From Mesorhizobium waimense (GTDB taxonomy: Bacteria > Pseudomonadota > Alphaproteobacteria > Rhizobiales > Rhizobiaceae): a DNA stretch of 64,000 nt. The translations under genes and the position numbers were made by a program. The notes under the pieces are model-generated. The model did no database searches. It saw only the letters and a list, made by a program, of their open reading frames with translations, and was not told the origin of the DNA. Shown piece by piece: positions 37,824 to 46,674 of the stretch. Within the stretch, counting starts at the first letter, position 1. Each line of letters starts with the position of its first letter. Location of the stretch: positions 490,848 to 554,847 of the forward strand of contig NZ_QZWZ01000001.1 of the NCBI RefSeq assembly GCF_003601975.1. The letters run 5' to 3'.

Positions 37824-38293
37824 CTGTTCCTCCCTCGATCTTTCCTTCGTGCCGCGCCGCTGCTGAAATGACAGAAGCGTCCTCCGCTGCAGCGGTTGCG
37901 GATTCCCCAAGAAATCCAGCATGCCGCCTATGTATTGCGACTATCGGCGACCGTGCAAGTCTTGCCCTTGCGGCAGAACGGGAAAAGATTTGCCGTCGAA
38001 ATCTTCTCCGGGCGTGCCGGCCCGGACCGATATCTTCAGACACGCGCGCCCAATCGAAGGCCCTGCGGCGGCGCTGTCGAACGCATCGCGGATCAATAAA
38101 AAAATGAGGTCGTTAATAATGTCGTGATCGGTGGAATCTGCCAGATTTTTCTGCCATTTATCGTATGGGCGGAATTTTTTTCTGCTTACCATGGGGTACG
38201 CAAACGAGGTGTTCCAAAGCCAGAAAAACGGTGCTTATATGCGCGCTTCGCGAGCCTGATAGAGGGGCTTGGAAGAACATCAGGGAGTGCTCA
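37824..38293. other. Divergent promoter region of the ligase and dpp operon
   Basis: About 470 bases between the ligase start and dppA. The ligase-proximal half is GC-rich and crossed by short frames without recognisable domains. The half nearer dppA (38090-38200) is AT-rich, with the direct repeat TCTGCCA at 38137 and 38150, and CTTATATGC at ~38234 may be a -10 region for dppA. I see no tRNA, repeat family or riboswitch in it. Confidence 0.35.
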
Positions 38294-39892
38294 ATGAAAA
38301 AGAAACTGACTTTTGCAGCCGCGTTGCTGGCTGCAAGCGTCCTCAGCGGCGTGGCCAGCGCAAAGACGCTGGTCTACTGCTCGGAGGCATCGCCGGCCAA
38401 CTTCGATCCGGGTACCACAACTGGCGGCAACGATTTCGACGCCTCGTCGCGCACGGTCTATTCGCGCCTGGTCGAGTTCAAGCATGGTGGCACCGAGATC
38501 GAGCCCGGTCTCGCCGACAAGTGGGAAATCTCGGACGACGGCCTGGTCTATACCTTCCACCTGCATCCGGGCGTGAAGTTCCAGACCACCGACTATTTCA
38601 AGCCGACGCGCGACCTCAATGCCGACGACGTCGTCTTCTCCTTCGATCGCCAATTCAACAAGGAAAACCCCTGGAACGGCGAGAAGTACCTGCCGAACCT
38701 GACCTGGGACTATTACACCGGCATGGACATGCCGAAATATGTCGCCAAGTGGGAAAAGGTCGATGACCTGACCGTGAAGCTGACGCTGACCGAGCCGAAC
38801 GCGCCGATGCTTGCCAATCTCGGCATGGACTTCGCCTCGATCGTGTCGAAGGAATATGCCGAGCAGCTGGAGAAGTCCGGCAAGATGGCCGATTTCTCGA
38901 CCAAGCCGATCGGCACCGGTCCGTTCCAGTTCGTCGACTACCAGCTGGATTCGGTCATCCGCTATGCGGCCCACCCGGACTACTTCAAGGGCAAGGAAAA
39001 GATCGACGATCTCGTCTTCGCCATCACGCCCGACGCGACCGCCCGCATCCAGAAGGTGCTTGCCGGCGAATGCGACATCGCGCCCTATCCGAATCCTGCC
39101 GACATCGGCACGATCAAGGCCAACCAGGACGTGACCCTGATGGATCAGGCCGGCCTGAACATCGGCTATATGAGCTACAACACCACCGTCCCGCCGCTCG
39201 ACAAGCCTGAGGTGCGCCACGCGCTCAACCAGGCGATCGATCGCGAAGCCCTGATCAAGTCGCTGTTCCAGGACGCCGGCGCCACGCCTGCCGACAATCT
39301 GATCCCGCCGACCATGTGGTCGTGGGACAAGGACGTGAAGTTCGATTCCTACGATCCGGAAGCGGCCAAGAAGGTGCTGGCCGATGCCGGACTGAAGGAA
39401 ATCCAGCTGTGGGCTTCCGATCGCGTTCGTCCCTATAACCCGAACTTCCAGCGTGCCGCCGAACTGATCCAGGCCGACTGGGCCAAGGTCGGCGTCAAGG
39501 CGGAGATCGTCAACTACGAGTGGACGAAGTATCGTGAGGAAGGCAAGAAGAAGGACCGTCCCGGCGCCTTCCAGATCGGCTGGACCGGCGACAATGGCGA
39601 TCCGGACAATTTCTTCGCCACGCTGTTCGCTTGCTCGGCCATCGGCGTGTCGAACTATTCGAGCTGGTGCGACAAGGACTTCGAGGACCTGATCCAGAAG
39701 GCCAAGAAGACCAGCGACCAGGCCGAGCGCACCAAGCTCTATGAGCAGGCGCAAGTTGTCTTCCAGAAGCAGGCTCCTGCCTTCCTTATGGCACACAGCC
39801 AAGTCTATGCAGTCGTGCGCAAGAATGTCAGCGGTTTCATGATGGACCCGCTCGGCATTCATCGCTTCGACGGCGTCGACAAGGCCGAATAG
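38294..39892 (+). CDS. dppA: Peptide-type ABC transporter substrate-binding protein (DppA-like)
   Basis: 532 residues with signal peptide MKKKLTFAAALLAASVLSGV and cleavage after VASA. SBP_bac_5 features: TLVYCSEASPANFDPGTTTG, DLNADDVVFSFDRQF, IGTGPFQFVDYQLDSVIRYA and two cysteine pairs (for example FACSAIGVSNYSSWC) as in DppA. It binds dipeptides, or in relatives heme or aminolevulinate, in the periplasm. GGGAG precedes the ATG. It is first in a five-gene operon, and a hairpin lies between it and the permease genes. Confidence 0.9.
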   Translation: MKKKLTFAAALLAASVLSGVASAKTLVYCSEASPANFDPGTTTGGNDFDASSRTVYSRLVEFKHGGTEIEPGLADKWEISDDGLVYTFHLHPGVKFQTTDYFKPTRDLNADDVVFSFDRQFNKENPWNGEKYLPNLTWDYYTGMDMPKYVAKWEKVDDLTVKLTLTEPNAPMLANLGMDFASIVSKEYAEQLEKSGKMADFSTKPIGTGPFQFVDYQLDSVIRYAAHPDYFKGKEKIDDLVFAITPDATARIQKVLAGECDIAPYPNPADIGTIKANQDVTLMDQAGLNIGYMSYNTTVPPLDKPEVRHALNQAIDREALIKSLFQDAGATPADNLIPPTMWSWDKDVKFDSYDPEAAKKVLADAGLKEIQLWASDRVRPYNPNFQRAAELIQADWAKVGVKAEIVNYEWTKYREEGKKKDRPGAFQIGWTGDNGDPDNFFATLFACSAIGVSNYSSWCDKDFEDLIQKAKKTSDQAERTKLYEQAQVVFQKQAPAFLMAHSQVYAVVRKNVSGFMMDPLGIHRFDGVDKAE

Positions 39893-39903
39893 AACTGTTA
39901 GGC

Positions 39904-39934
39904 GGGCGGCGCGCGATCAAGCGCCGCCCCTTTT
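39904..39934 (+). terminator. Hairpin with TTTT between dppA and dppB (attenuator)
   Basis: GGGCGGCGC and GCGCCGCCC form a perfect 9-bp stem with an 8-base loop, followed by CTTTT. It ends five bases before the dppB ATG. Such hairpins after a binding-protein gene reduce read-through or protect the upstream mRNA, giving more binding protein than permease. Confidence 0.7.
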
Positions 39935-39938
39935 CAAG

Positions 39939-40946
39939 ATGCTCCGATACCTCCTCAACAAAATCGCATTGGTGATCCCGACACTCATCGGCATCACCAT
40001 CTGTGCCTTCGCTTTCGTCAGGCTGCTGCCCGGCGATCCCATCCTTGCCATGGCCGGCGAGCACGGCGTTGCGCCGGCGCGCTACGAACAGCTCAAGGAA
40101 CAGTTCGGCTACAATCTGCCGATCTGGCAGCAATATGCGCGCTATGTCGGCGAGGTCGCGACCGGTGATTTCGGCGTCTCGATCTCGTCCAAGCGGCCGG
40201 TGATGGAAGAGTTCAAGACCCTCTTTCCGGCAACGCTCGAATTGTCGTTCTTCGCCATGATCTTCGCCATGGTGCTGGGCATCCCCGCCGGCATATTCGC
40301 TGCGGTCAAGCGCGGCTCCTGGTTCGACCAGTCATTGATGGGCACGGCGCTCGTCGGCTATTCCATGCCGATCTTCTGGTGGGGCCTGCTGCTGATCATC
40401 TTCTTCTCCGGCTACCTCGGCTGGACCCCAGTTTCAGGCCGCATCGGCCTGCAATTCTTCCTGAAGCCGATCACCGGCTTCATGACCATCGACACCCTGA
40501 TCTATGGCAAATGGGATGCCTTTCGCTCGGCGTTGAGCCACCTCGTCCTGCCCGCCATCGTGCTCGGCACCATCCCGCTGGCGGTGATCGCCCGCCAGAC
40601 GCGTTCGGCGATGCTGGAGGTGCTGGGCGAGGACTATGTGCGGACCGCGCGCGCCAAGGGCCTGTCGTCGGCCCGTGTCATCGGCGTGCATGCCTTGCGC
40701 AATGCCCTGATCCCGGTGGTCACCACCATCGGCCTGCAGGTCGGCACGCTGCTTGCCGGCGCCATCCTCACCGAAACCATCTTCGCCTGGCCGGGCATCG
40801 GCAAGTGGATGGTCGATTCCATCTTCAAGCGCGACTATGTCGTCGTGCAGTCAGGCTTGCTTTTGATCGCGCTCATCGTCATGGCCGTGAACCTGATCGT
40901 CGATGTGCTCTATGCCGTCATCAACCCGCGCATACGGGCGTCATGA
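39939..40946 (+). CDS. dppB: Dipeptide ABC transporter permease DppB
   Basis: 335 residues, six predicted membrane helices. MLRYLLNKIALVIPTLIGIT at the start and PGDPILAMAGEHG are typical of the DppB/OppB family, and the EAA loop appears as VLGEDYVRTARAKGLSSARV. It forms the membrane channel with DppC. The stop overlaps the dppC start. Confidence 0.92.
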   Translation: MLRYLLNKIALVIPTLIGITICAFAFVRLLPGDPILAMAGEHGVAPARYEQLKEQFGYNLPIWQQYARYVGEVATGDFGVSISSKRPVMEEFKTLFPATLELSFFAMIFAMVLGIPAGIFAAVKRGSWFDQSLMGTALVGYSMPIFWWGLLLIIFFSGYLGWTPVSGRIGLQFFLKPITGFMTIDTLIYGKWDAFRSALSHLVLPAIVLGTIPLAVIARQTRSAMLEVLGEDYVRTARAKGLSSARVIGVHALRNALIPVVTTIGLQVGTLLAGAILTETIFAWPGIGKWMVDSIFKRDYVVVQSGLLLIALIVMAVNLIVDVLYAVINPRIRAS

Positions 40947-41854
40947 TGAGCCAGTCGACCGAAATCACGCCGCTTGCCGCCAGCCCTGACCGCATGTTGG
41001 GGTTCAGGACCTTCTGGCACTATTTCTCGGTGAACCGTGGCGCCGTCATCGGCCTGTTCGTCTTCATCCTGCTGGTGGTGGCGGCGGTGCTTGCACCGGT
41101 GCTGGCGCCCTATGCGCCGGACGTCCAGGACAAGACCGCGTTCTTGAGGCCTCCTGCATGGCAGGCTGGCGGCAGCACCCAATACCTGCTCGGCACCGAC
41201 GCGGTCGGCCGCGACATGCTCTCGCGCCTGCTCTATGGCGCGCGCTTCTCTCTCCTCATCGGTGCGGTCGTGGTCACGCTGTCGCTGTTCGGCGGCATCA
41301 CGCTCGGCCTGCTTGCTGGCTACTTCCGTGGTTGGGTCGACGTGGCGATCATGCGCGTCATGGACCTGATCCTTGCCTTTCCGTCGCTGCTGCTCGCGCT
41401 GGTGCTGGTCACCATCCTCGGTCCTGGCCTGTTCAACGCGATGCTGGCGATCTCGCTCGTGCTGCAGCCGCATTTCGCCCGGCTGGTGCGCGCCGCCGTC
41501 ATGGCGGAGAAAAGCCGCGAATATGTTGTGGCCGCGAAGGTTGCGGGTGCCGGACATCTCAGGCTGATGCTTCGCACCATCCTGCCGAATTGCCTGGCGC
41601 CGCTGATCGTCCAGGGCACGCTGTCATTCTCGAATGCCATTCTCGAAGCGGCGGCCCTCGGCTTCCTCGGTCTGGGTGCCCAGCCGCCGACGCCCGAATG
41701 GGGCACGATGCTCGCCTCGGCGCGTGAATTCATCCTGCGCGCCTGGTGGGTCGTGACCTTCCCCGGCCTCGCCATCCTCATCACCGTGCTCGCAATCAAT
41801 CTGGTCGGCGATGGCCTGCGCGACGCGCTCGATCCGAAGCTCAGGAGGTCGTGA
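40943..41854 (+). CDS. dppC: Dipeptide ABC transporter permease DppC
   Basis: 303 residues from the first of two adjacent ATGs overlapping the dppB stop. The N-terminal OppC domain (FWHYFSVNRGAVIGLFVFIL), the LLGTDAVGRDMLSRLLYGAR block and the EAA loop SREYVVAAKVAGAGHLRLML are all present, with five to six hydrophobic helices. It is the second channel subunit of the importer. An AGGAGG at its end serves the next gene. Confidence 0.92.
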   Translation: MMSQSTEITPLAASPDRMLGFRTFWHYFSVNRGAVIGLFVFILLVVAAVLAPVLAPYAPDVQDKTAFLRPPAWQAGGSTQYLLGTDAVGRDMLSRLLYGARFSLLIGAVVVTLSLFGGITLGLLAGYFRGWVDVAIMRVMDLILAFPSLLLALVLVTILGPGLFNAMLAISLVLQPHFARLVRAAVMAEKSREYVVAAKVAGAGHLRLMLRTILPNCLAPLIVQGTLSFSNAILEAAALGFLGLGAQPPTPEWGTMLASAREFILRAWWVVTFPGLAILITVLAINLVGDGLRDALDPKLRRS

Positions 41855-42711
41855 TGGCGCTACTCGACATCCAGAATCTCGTCGTCGAGTTCCAGACCGC
41901 TTCGGGTCCGTTCCGGGCGGTCGACGGTGTCTCGCTCCATGTCGATGAGCGCGAAGTGCTGGCCATCGTCGGCGAATCCGGCTCCGGCAAGTCGGTGTCG
42001 ATGCTGGCCGTCATGGGCCTCTTGCCGTGGACGGCCACGGTCACGGCCGACAAGATGAGCTTTGCCGGACGCGATCTCCTGAAATTGAGCTCCGCCGAGC
42101 GGCGCAAGATCGTCGGCAAGGACATGTCGATGATCTTCCAGGAGCCGATGGCCAGCCTCAATCCCTGCTTCACGATCGGTTTCCAGATCGAGGAGGTGCT
42201 GCGCTTCCATATGGGCATGGACCGCGCACAGCGCCGTGCCCGCGCCGTCGAACTCCTGAAGCAGGTCGGCATTGCCGAGCCGGCGGAACGGCTGGACTCC
42301 TTTCCGCACCAGATGTCGGGCGGCCAGTGCCAGCGCGTCATGATCGCCATTGCCATTGCCTGCAATCCGAAGCTTCTGATCGCCGACGAGCCGACGACAG
42401 CCCTTGATGTCACCATCCAGAAGCAGATCCTTGACCTGCTTGTCTCGCTGCAGGCCAGATACGGCATGGGCCTGATCATGATCACCCACAATATGGGCGT
42501 CGTGGCCGAGACTGCCGACCGCGTCATCGTCCAGTACAAGGGCCGCAAGATGGAAGAGGCCGACGTACTGTCGCTGTTCGAAAGCCCAAAGAGCAACTAC
42601 ACGCGCGCGCTGCTCTCGGCGCTGCCGGAAAACGCCGTCGGTGACCGGCTGCCGACCGTTTCCGACATGCTGTTCGAACCGGCGCCGTCAGCAGCAGGAG
42701 CCGCCCGATGA
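41854..42711 (+). CDS. dppD: Dipeptide ABC transporter ATPase DppD
   Basis: 285 residues from the ATG at 41854, five bases after AGGAGG. Walker A GESGSGKSVSM (~42), Q-loop MIFQEPMASLNPCF, signature MSGGQCQRVM, Walker B LLIADEPTTALDVT and the C-terminal oligopeptide-ABC extension are present. It energises uptake together with DppF. Its start shares one base with the dppC stop. Confidence 0.92.
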   Translation: MALLDIQNLVVEFQTASGPFRAVDGVSLHVDEREVLAIVGESGSGKSVSMLAVMGLLPWTATVTADKMSFAGRDLLKLSSAERRKIVGKDMSMIFQEPMASLNPCFTIGFQIEEVLRFHMGMDRAQRRARAVELLKQVGIAEPAERLDSFPHQMSGGQCQRVMIAIAIACNPKLLIADEPTTALDVTIQKQILDLLVSLQARYGMGLIMITHNMGVVAETADRVIVQYKGRKMEEADVLSLFESPKSNYTRALLSALPENAVGDRLPTVSDMLFEPAPSAAGAAR

Positions 42712-43538
42712 GCGTCAGGGTCCTCGAGGGCAAGGACATCAGGCGCGACTACCATGTCGGTGGCGGGCTGTTCCGTGGTGCACGCACAGTGCATGCGGTC
42801 AAGGGCGTCTCCTTCAGCGTCGACAAGGGCAAGACGCTGGCCATCGTCGGCGAGAGCGGCTGCGGCAAGTCCACGCTGGCGCGCATCATCACGCTGATCG
42901 ATCCGGCGACATCGGGCGAACTGTTCATCGACGGCAACAAGGTCGACATCGCCAGGGGCGGGCTGACCAAGGAGATGCGCCGTAAGGTGCAGATCGTCTT
43001 CCAGAACCCCTACGGCTCCCTCAATCCACGCCAGAAGATCGGCGACGTGCTGGGCGAGCCGCTGTTGATCAACACCGACAAGCCGGCCGAGGAACGCCGC
43101 GACCTCGCCATGAAGATGCTGAGGAAGGTTGGCCTCGGCACCGAGCACTACAACCGCTACCCGCACATGTTCTCGGGCGGCCAGCGCCAGCGCATCGCCA
43201 TTGCCCGTGCGCTGATGCTGAACCCGAGCCTCCTGGTGCTGGACGAGCCGGTCTCCGCGCTCGACCTGTCGGTCCAGGCGCAGGTGCTCAATCTGCTCGC
43301 AGACCTGCAGGACGAGTTCCAGCTGACCTACGTCTTCATCAGCCACGACCTTTCGGTGGTGCGCTACATCGCCGACGACGTCATGGTGATGTATTTCGGC
43401 GAAGCGGTCGAATACGGCTCGCGCGACGAGGTCTTCGCCGACCCCAAGCACAACTACACCAGGACGCTGTTCGCCGCGACGCCGCGCGCCGACGTCGCCT
43501 CGATCAAAGCCAGGCTGGCGAAGAAGAAGGCTGCCTGA
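42708..43538 (+). CDS. dppF: Dipeptide ABC transporter ATPase DppF
   Basis: 276 residues; ATGA overlap with dppD. Walker A GESGCGKSTLARI, Q-loop IVFQNPYGSLNPRQ, signature FSGGQRQRIAIAR and Walker B LLVLDEPVSALDLS are intact. It is the second ATPase of the importer and the last gene of the operon. A 39-base gap separates it from a convergent PLP-enzyme gene. Confidence 0.92.
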   Translation: MSVRVLEGKDIRRDYHVGGGLFRGARTVHAVKGVSFSVDKGKTLAIVGESGCGKSTLARIITLIDPATSGELFIDGNKVDIARGGLTKEMRRKVQIVFQNPYGSLNPRQKIGDVLGEPLLINTDKPAEERRDLAMKMLRKVGLGTEHYNRYPHMFSGGQRQRIAIARALMLNPSLLVLDEPVSALDLSVQAQVLNLLADLQDEFQLTYVFISHDLSVVRYIADDVMVMYFGEAVEYGSRDEVFADPKHNYTRTLFAATPRADVASIKARLAKKKAA

Positions 43539-43577
43539 CGCGGCCAAGTCGCATCAGCGCAATTTTCAAAGTGATCA

Positions 43578-44870
43578 CTACAGCTTGGCGATGATCGTGC
43601 GCAGCGCTTCGCCGAAGCGGCGCACTTCATCCACCGTATTGTAGTGCACCAGCGAGGCGCGGATGGCGCCGCTGTCCATCGAGAGATTGAGGCGCTTCAT
43701 CAGCCGCGGCGCATACATGTGGCCGTCGCGGATGCCGATCTGCATTTCCGCCATTTCCTCGACGATCCGCTGCGGCGACAGCGTGCCGATGTTGAAGCAG
43801 AAGGTCGGCACGCGCTCATGAATGCGGGCCTCGTCGGCGACGCCGTAGATCGTGGCATTGCAGCTCTTGAGCACACCAAACATCTCGCGCGCCAGCACCA
43901 GCTCGTAGTCGCGGATGGCGTTCATGCCGGCGACGATGTTGTCGCGGCGCGAGCGGTTGTTCTCGGGCAACAGGTTGCGGCCGATCAATTCCAGATAGCG
44001 CACGGCGGCATCCATGCCCGAGACATTCTCGTAGATGAAGGTGCCGGCCTCGACCTTGTAGGGCGGCTCGTCGGGGATGAAATCCTCGCGGAAAGTCGGC
44101 AGCCGCTTCAGCGTGTCGAAGCGCCCCCACAGGAAGCCCATATGCGGCGAGAAATTCTTGTAGCCGGAGCAGACCAGATAGTCGCAATCCCAGGCCTGCA
44201 CGTCGATCAGCCCGTGCGGTCCGTAATGCACGCAGTCGAGGAACACTTCGGCGCCGGCCGCGTGCGCGATCTTGGCCACGGAAGCAACGTCGACGATCGA
44301 GCCGATCGAATGCGCCGTCACCGTGCAGGCGACGAGCCTTGTGCGGTCCGAGACCAGCGGGCGTAGGTCGTCGACATGCAGATTGCCGTCCTCGCGCATG
44401 CGCCACCATTTGCACTTGGCGCCGGCCGATTCCAGCGCCAGCCAGGTCGCGATGTTGGCGTCGTGGTCCATGTCGGTGATGACAATCTCGTCGCGTTCCC
44501 CATCTGTGTCCTTGGCGAGCATCTGGCCGATGCCCAGGCTGACCAGGCGGATGAACGAGGTGGCGTTCATGCCGAAGCAGATTTCCGATGGGCTATAGGC
44601 GTTGATCAGCAGCGCCACGCTTTCACGGGCATCGGCGACCGACTGGTCGACAGTGACGCTGCGGCCATAGCGGCCGCCGCGCTGCACATTGTGCGCCACC
44701 AGGTGGTTGGTCACCGCGTCGAGCACGCTCTGCGGGATCTGCGCGCCGGCTGCATTGTCCAGGAAGATGAAGTCGCCGGCCCGCTGCAGGGCCGGGAACA
44801 TCGCGCGGATGGCCTCGACCGGAAACGCGCCGGCGGCGTTGTTCGCATTGGCGGTTTGATGCTTGTTCAA
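43578..44870 (-). CDS. Class V PLP enzyme, cysteine-desulfurase-like but lacking the catalytic cysteine
   Basis: 430 residues. The PLP lysine is Lys238 in [17 protein letters not shown], preceded by DCVHYGPHG (Asp212), and the N-terminus has [20 protein letters not shown]. Overall it matches the cysteine desulfurase-like group. In true desulfurases the C-terminal loop has a Cys in GHHCA; here it reads [12 protein letters not shown], with Tyr386 in place of Cys. Persulfide chemistry is therefore unlikely, and a lyase, epimerase or aminotransferase reaction on an amino acid fits better. It is first downstream of an amino-acid permease gene on the same strand, so the transported amino acid may be its substrate. 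Confidence 0.82.
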   Translation of the reverse strand: MNKHQTANANNAAGAFPVEAIRAMFPALQRAGDFIFLDNAAGAQIPQSVLDAVTNHLVAHNVQRGGRYGRSVTVDQSVADARESVALLINAYSPSEICFGMNATSFIRLVSLGIGQMLAKDTDGERDEIVITDMDHDANIATWLALESAGAKCKWWRMREDGNLHVDDLRPLVSDRTRLVACTVTAHSIGSIVDVASVAKIAHAAGAEVFLDCVHYGPHGLIDVQAWDCDYLVCSGYKNFSPHMGFLWGRFDTLKRLPTFREDFIPDEPPYKVEAGTFIYENVSGMDAAVRYLELIGRNLLPENNRSRRDNIVAGMNAIRDYELVLAREMFGVLKSCNATIYGVADEARIHERVPTFCFNIGTLSPQRIVEEMAEMQIGIRDGHMYAPRLMKRLNLSMDSGAIRASLVHYNTVDEVRRFGEALRTIIAKL

Positions 44871-44918
44871 GGGTCGTCTCCTGCGAAGTGCTTTTGCGGA
44901 TGGGTTCGATTGCAGAGG

Positions 44919-45593
44919 TCAGCGCGTTTTTTCGGTCTTGAAGCGACGTTCAAGCAGGCTGACGAGGCGGACCATCGGCCAGAGGAAGATGAGATAGACC
45001 AGGGCCGCGCCGATCAGCGGCGAGGGGTTGGCGTAGAGCGACTGGGCGTTGGTCGCTTCCTTCAGCAATTCGGGCAGCGCCACGGTGGAGGCGAGCGAAG
45101 TGTCCTTGAACATCGAAACGCAATTGCTGGTCATCGGCGGAATGACCACGCGGATCGCCTGCGGCAGCACCACCTTGCGCAAGGTCAGCAGGAACGGCAG
45201 GCCGAGCGCCTGCGCCGCCTCGAACTGGCCGCTTGGAATGCTCTCTATGCCGGAGCGGAACACCTCGGCCGAATAGGCCGCCATGATGATCGCGAAGGCC
45301 GTCACCGCGGAGCTCCACGACGACAGGCGGATGCCGAGGAACGGCAGCGCGTAATAGATCAGGATCAGCACGACCAGCACCGGCATCGCACGGAAGATGT
45401 CGATGTAGCCGACCGCGAGCCACCGCAACGGCTTTGGCGCATAGAGCCGCACCAGGCTGATCGCCAGGCCGATCGGGATGCCGATACCGATGCTGAGGAT
45501 GCCGAGCAGCAGCGTGTTCAGGAAGCCGCGCAACAGCGCCGGCAGGCTCGACATCATGACGTCGGCGTTGAAGAAGGTGTCCAGCAGCGACAT
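44919..45593 (-). CDS. Polar amino-acid ABC transporter permease
   Basis: 224 residues with about five membrane helices. LPALLRGFLNTLLLGILSIG is the HisM/GlnP-type start, and the EAA loop SGQFEAAQALGLPFLLTLRKVVLPQAIRVV is cut here to its key part EAAQALGLP...LPQAIRVVIPP. It should pair with the binding protein encoded 213 bases upstream. No ATPase gene is adjacent and only one permease is present, so it may homodimerise and borrow an ATPase. Confidence 0.88.
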   Translation of the reverse strand: MSLLDTFFNADVMMSSLPALLRGFLNTLLLGILSIGIGIPIGLAISLVRLYAPKPLRWLAVGYIDIFRAMPVLVVLILIYYALPFLGIRLSSWSSAVTAFAIIMAAYSAEVFRSGIESIPSGQFEAAQALGLPFLLTLRKVVLPQAIRVVIPPMTSNCVSMFKDTSLASTVALPELLKEATNAQSLYANPSPLIGAALVYLIFLWPMVRLVSLLERRFKTEKTR

Positions 45594-45759
45594 GGGAGCA
45601 TTCCCGAAACGGTTGGCGTCCCGCGACGCTAGAGCAAAGGATGCACAAGTTGAAACTACTCGTTGATGGCGAGACTGCGCGAAAGCCGGCGCTGGTGCGT
45701 CAAATCAAAGTGCTGTGCGGCCCGCTACGGACCGGCAGTATGTGCGGCGGCGCGATGAA

Positions 45760-45788
45760 ATCGTGCCGGCCTGGAGAGCCGGCACGAT
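45760..45788. terminator. Perfect 11-bp hairpin between binding-protein and permease genes
   Basis: ATCGTGCCGGC, a 7-base loop and GCCGGCACGAT form a perfect stem 19 bases after the binding-protein stop. On the minus strand it is followed by TTTC only, so it is a weak terminator or an mRNA-stabilising element that would raise binding-protein levels over permease. Confidence 0.6.
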
Positions 45789-45806
45789 TGCAGCGAAACC
45801 TGCCGA

Positions 45807-46601
45807 TCAGGCCTTCGGCAGCGGCATTTCCTTGACGGTCGATGAATCGGCGGGTGCGTCGCTGCCAAACCACTTCTTGTGGATCGCGGCGATCGTGCCG
45901 TCCTTCTTCATCGCGCTCAGCGCGTCGTTCAGCTTGCCGAGCAGCGGATGGTCCTTGGTCATCATCAGGCCGTACTGTTCGCCGGTCTTGATGCGCTCCT
46001 TCACGGTGAGGTCCTTCATCTTGGTGAAGGAATACTCCATGCCGGGGATGTCGCTGACGGCGGCGTCGACGCGGCCGGCGCTGAGATCAAGCAGCAGGTT
46101 CTGCTGCGTGTCATAGCCCTTCACGTCGCTGAACCCGTCGGCCGCCTGGTGCTCCTTGACCCAGGTCTCGCCGGTCGATCCGGACAGCACGCCGATGATC
46201 TTGCCCTTGAGGTCGGCTTCGGCCTTGATCGGGCTGTCGGTCTTGGTGGCGATGCCCATGTCGGAATCATAGTAGGGCTGGGTGAAGGACTGCGACTTCA
46301 GCCGCTCCGGCGTGATGGTGATCGACGAAATCGCCACATCGATGCGCTTCGACGTGGTGGCGGCAAACAGCGCCTGGAAGCCGAGATCGGCGATTTCCGT
46401 GGTCATGCCTATGCGCTTTGCCGCTTCGTTGACGATGTCGACTTCAAAGCCCTCGAAGGTGCCGCTCTCGTTCTTGTATTCGAAGGGCGGGTTGGTCGGA
46501 TAGGCGCCGACATTGAGCACATCCGCGGCATAGGCGGCGGGGCCGGTTGCGATGCCGATGGCGGCAGCGAGAAGAAGCAGGTTGCGACGCGTTAAGCTCA
46601 T
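45807..46601 (-). CDS. Polar amino-acid ABC transporter substrate-binding protein
   Basis: 264 residues from the ATG at 46601 (AGGGAA upstream). The signal peptide MSLTRRNLLLLAAAIGIATG ends near AAYAA. SBP_bac_3 features: TNPPFEYKNESGTFEGFEVD, then FQALFAATTSKRIDVAISSI, with the conserved arginine in ITPERLK and DLSAGRVDAAVSD. It binds an amino acid or close analogue in the periplasm. Genes for an aminotransferase upstream and a class V PLP enzyme downstream on the same strand suggest uptake of an amino compound that is then deaminated. Confidence 0.9.
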   Translation of the reverse strand: MSLTRRNLLLLAAAIGIATGPAAYAADVLNVGAYPTNPPFEYKNESGTFEGFEVDIVNEAAKRIGMTTEIADLGFQALFAATTSKRIDVAISSITITPERLKSQSFTQPYYDSDMGIATKTDSPIKAEADLKGKIIGVLSGSTGETWVKEHQAADGFSDVKGYDTQQNLLLDLSAGRVDAAVSDIPGMEYSFTKMKDLTVKERIKTGEQYGLMMTKDHPLLGKLNDALSAMKKDGTIAAIHKKWFGSDAPADSSTVKEMPLPKA

Positions 46602-46674
46602 TGGTGTTCCCTCTGTTGTTGAACGGGCGGGTTGGTCCCGCACGGCTTTTTGCCGCCCCGTTTCCGGCAGGGCG

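Noticed and set aside
37941..38192. 83-codon minus-strand frame upstream of the acyl-CoA ligase
   Set aside because: No ribosome site and no recognisable domain; it lies in a divergent promoter region with several overlapping short frames.
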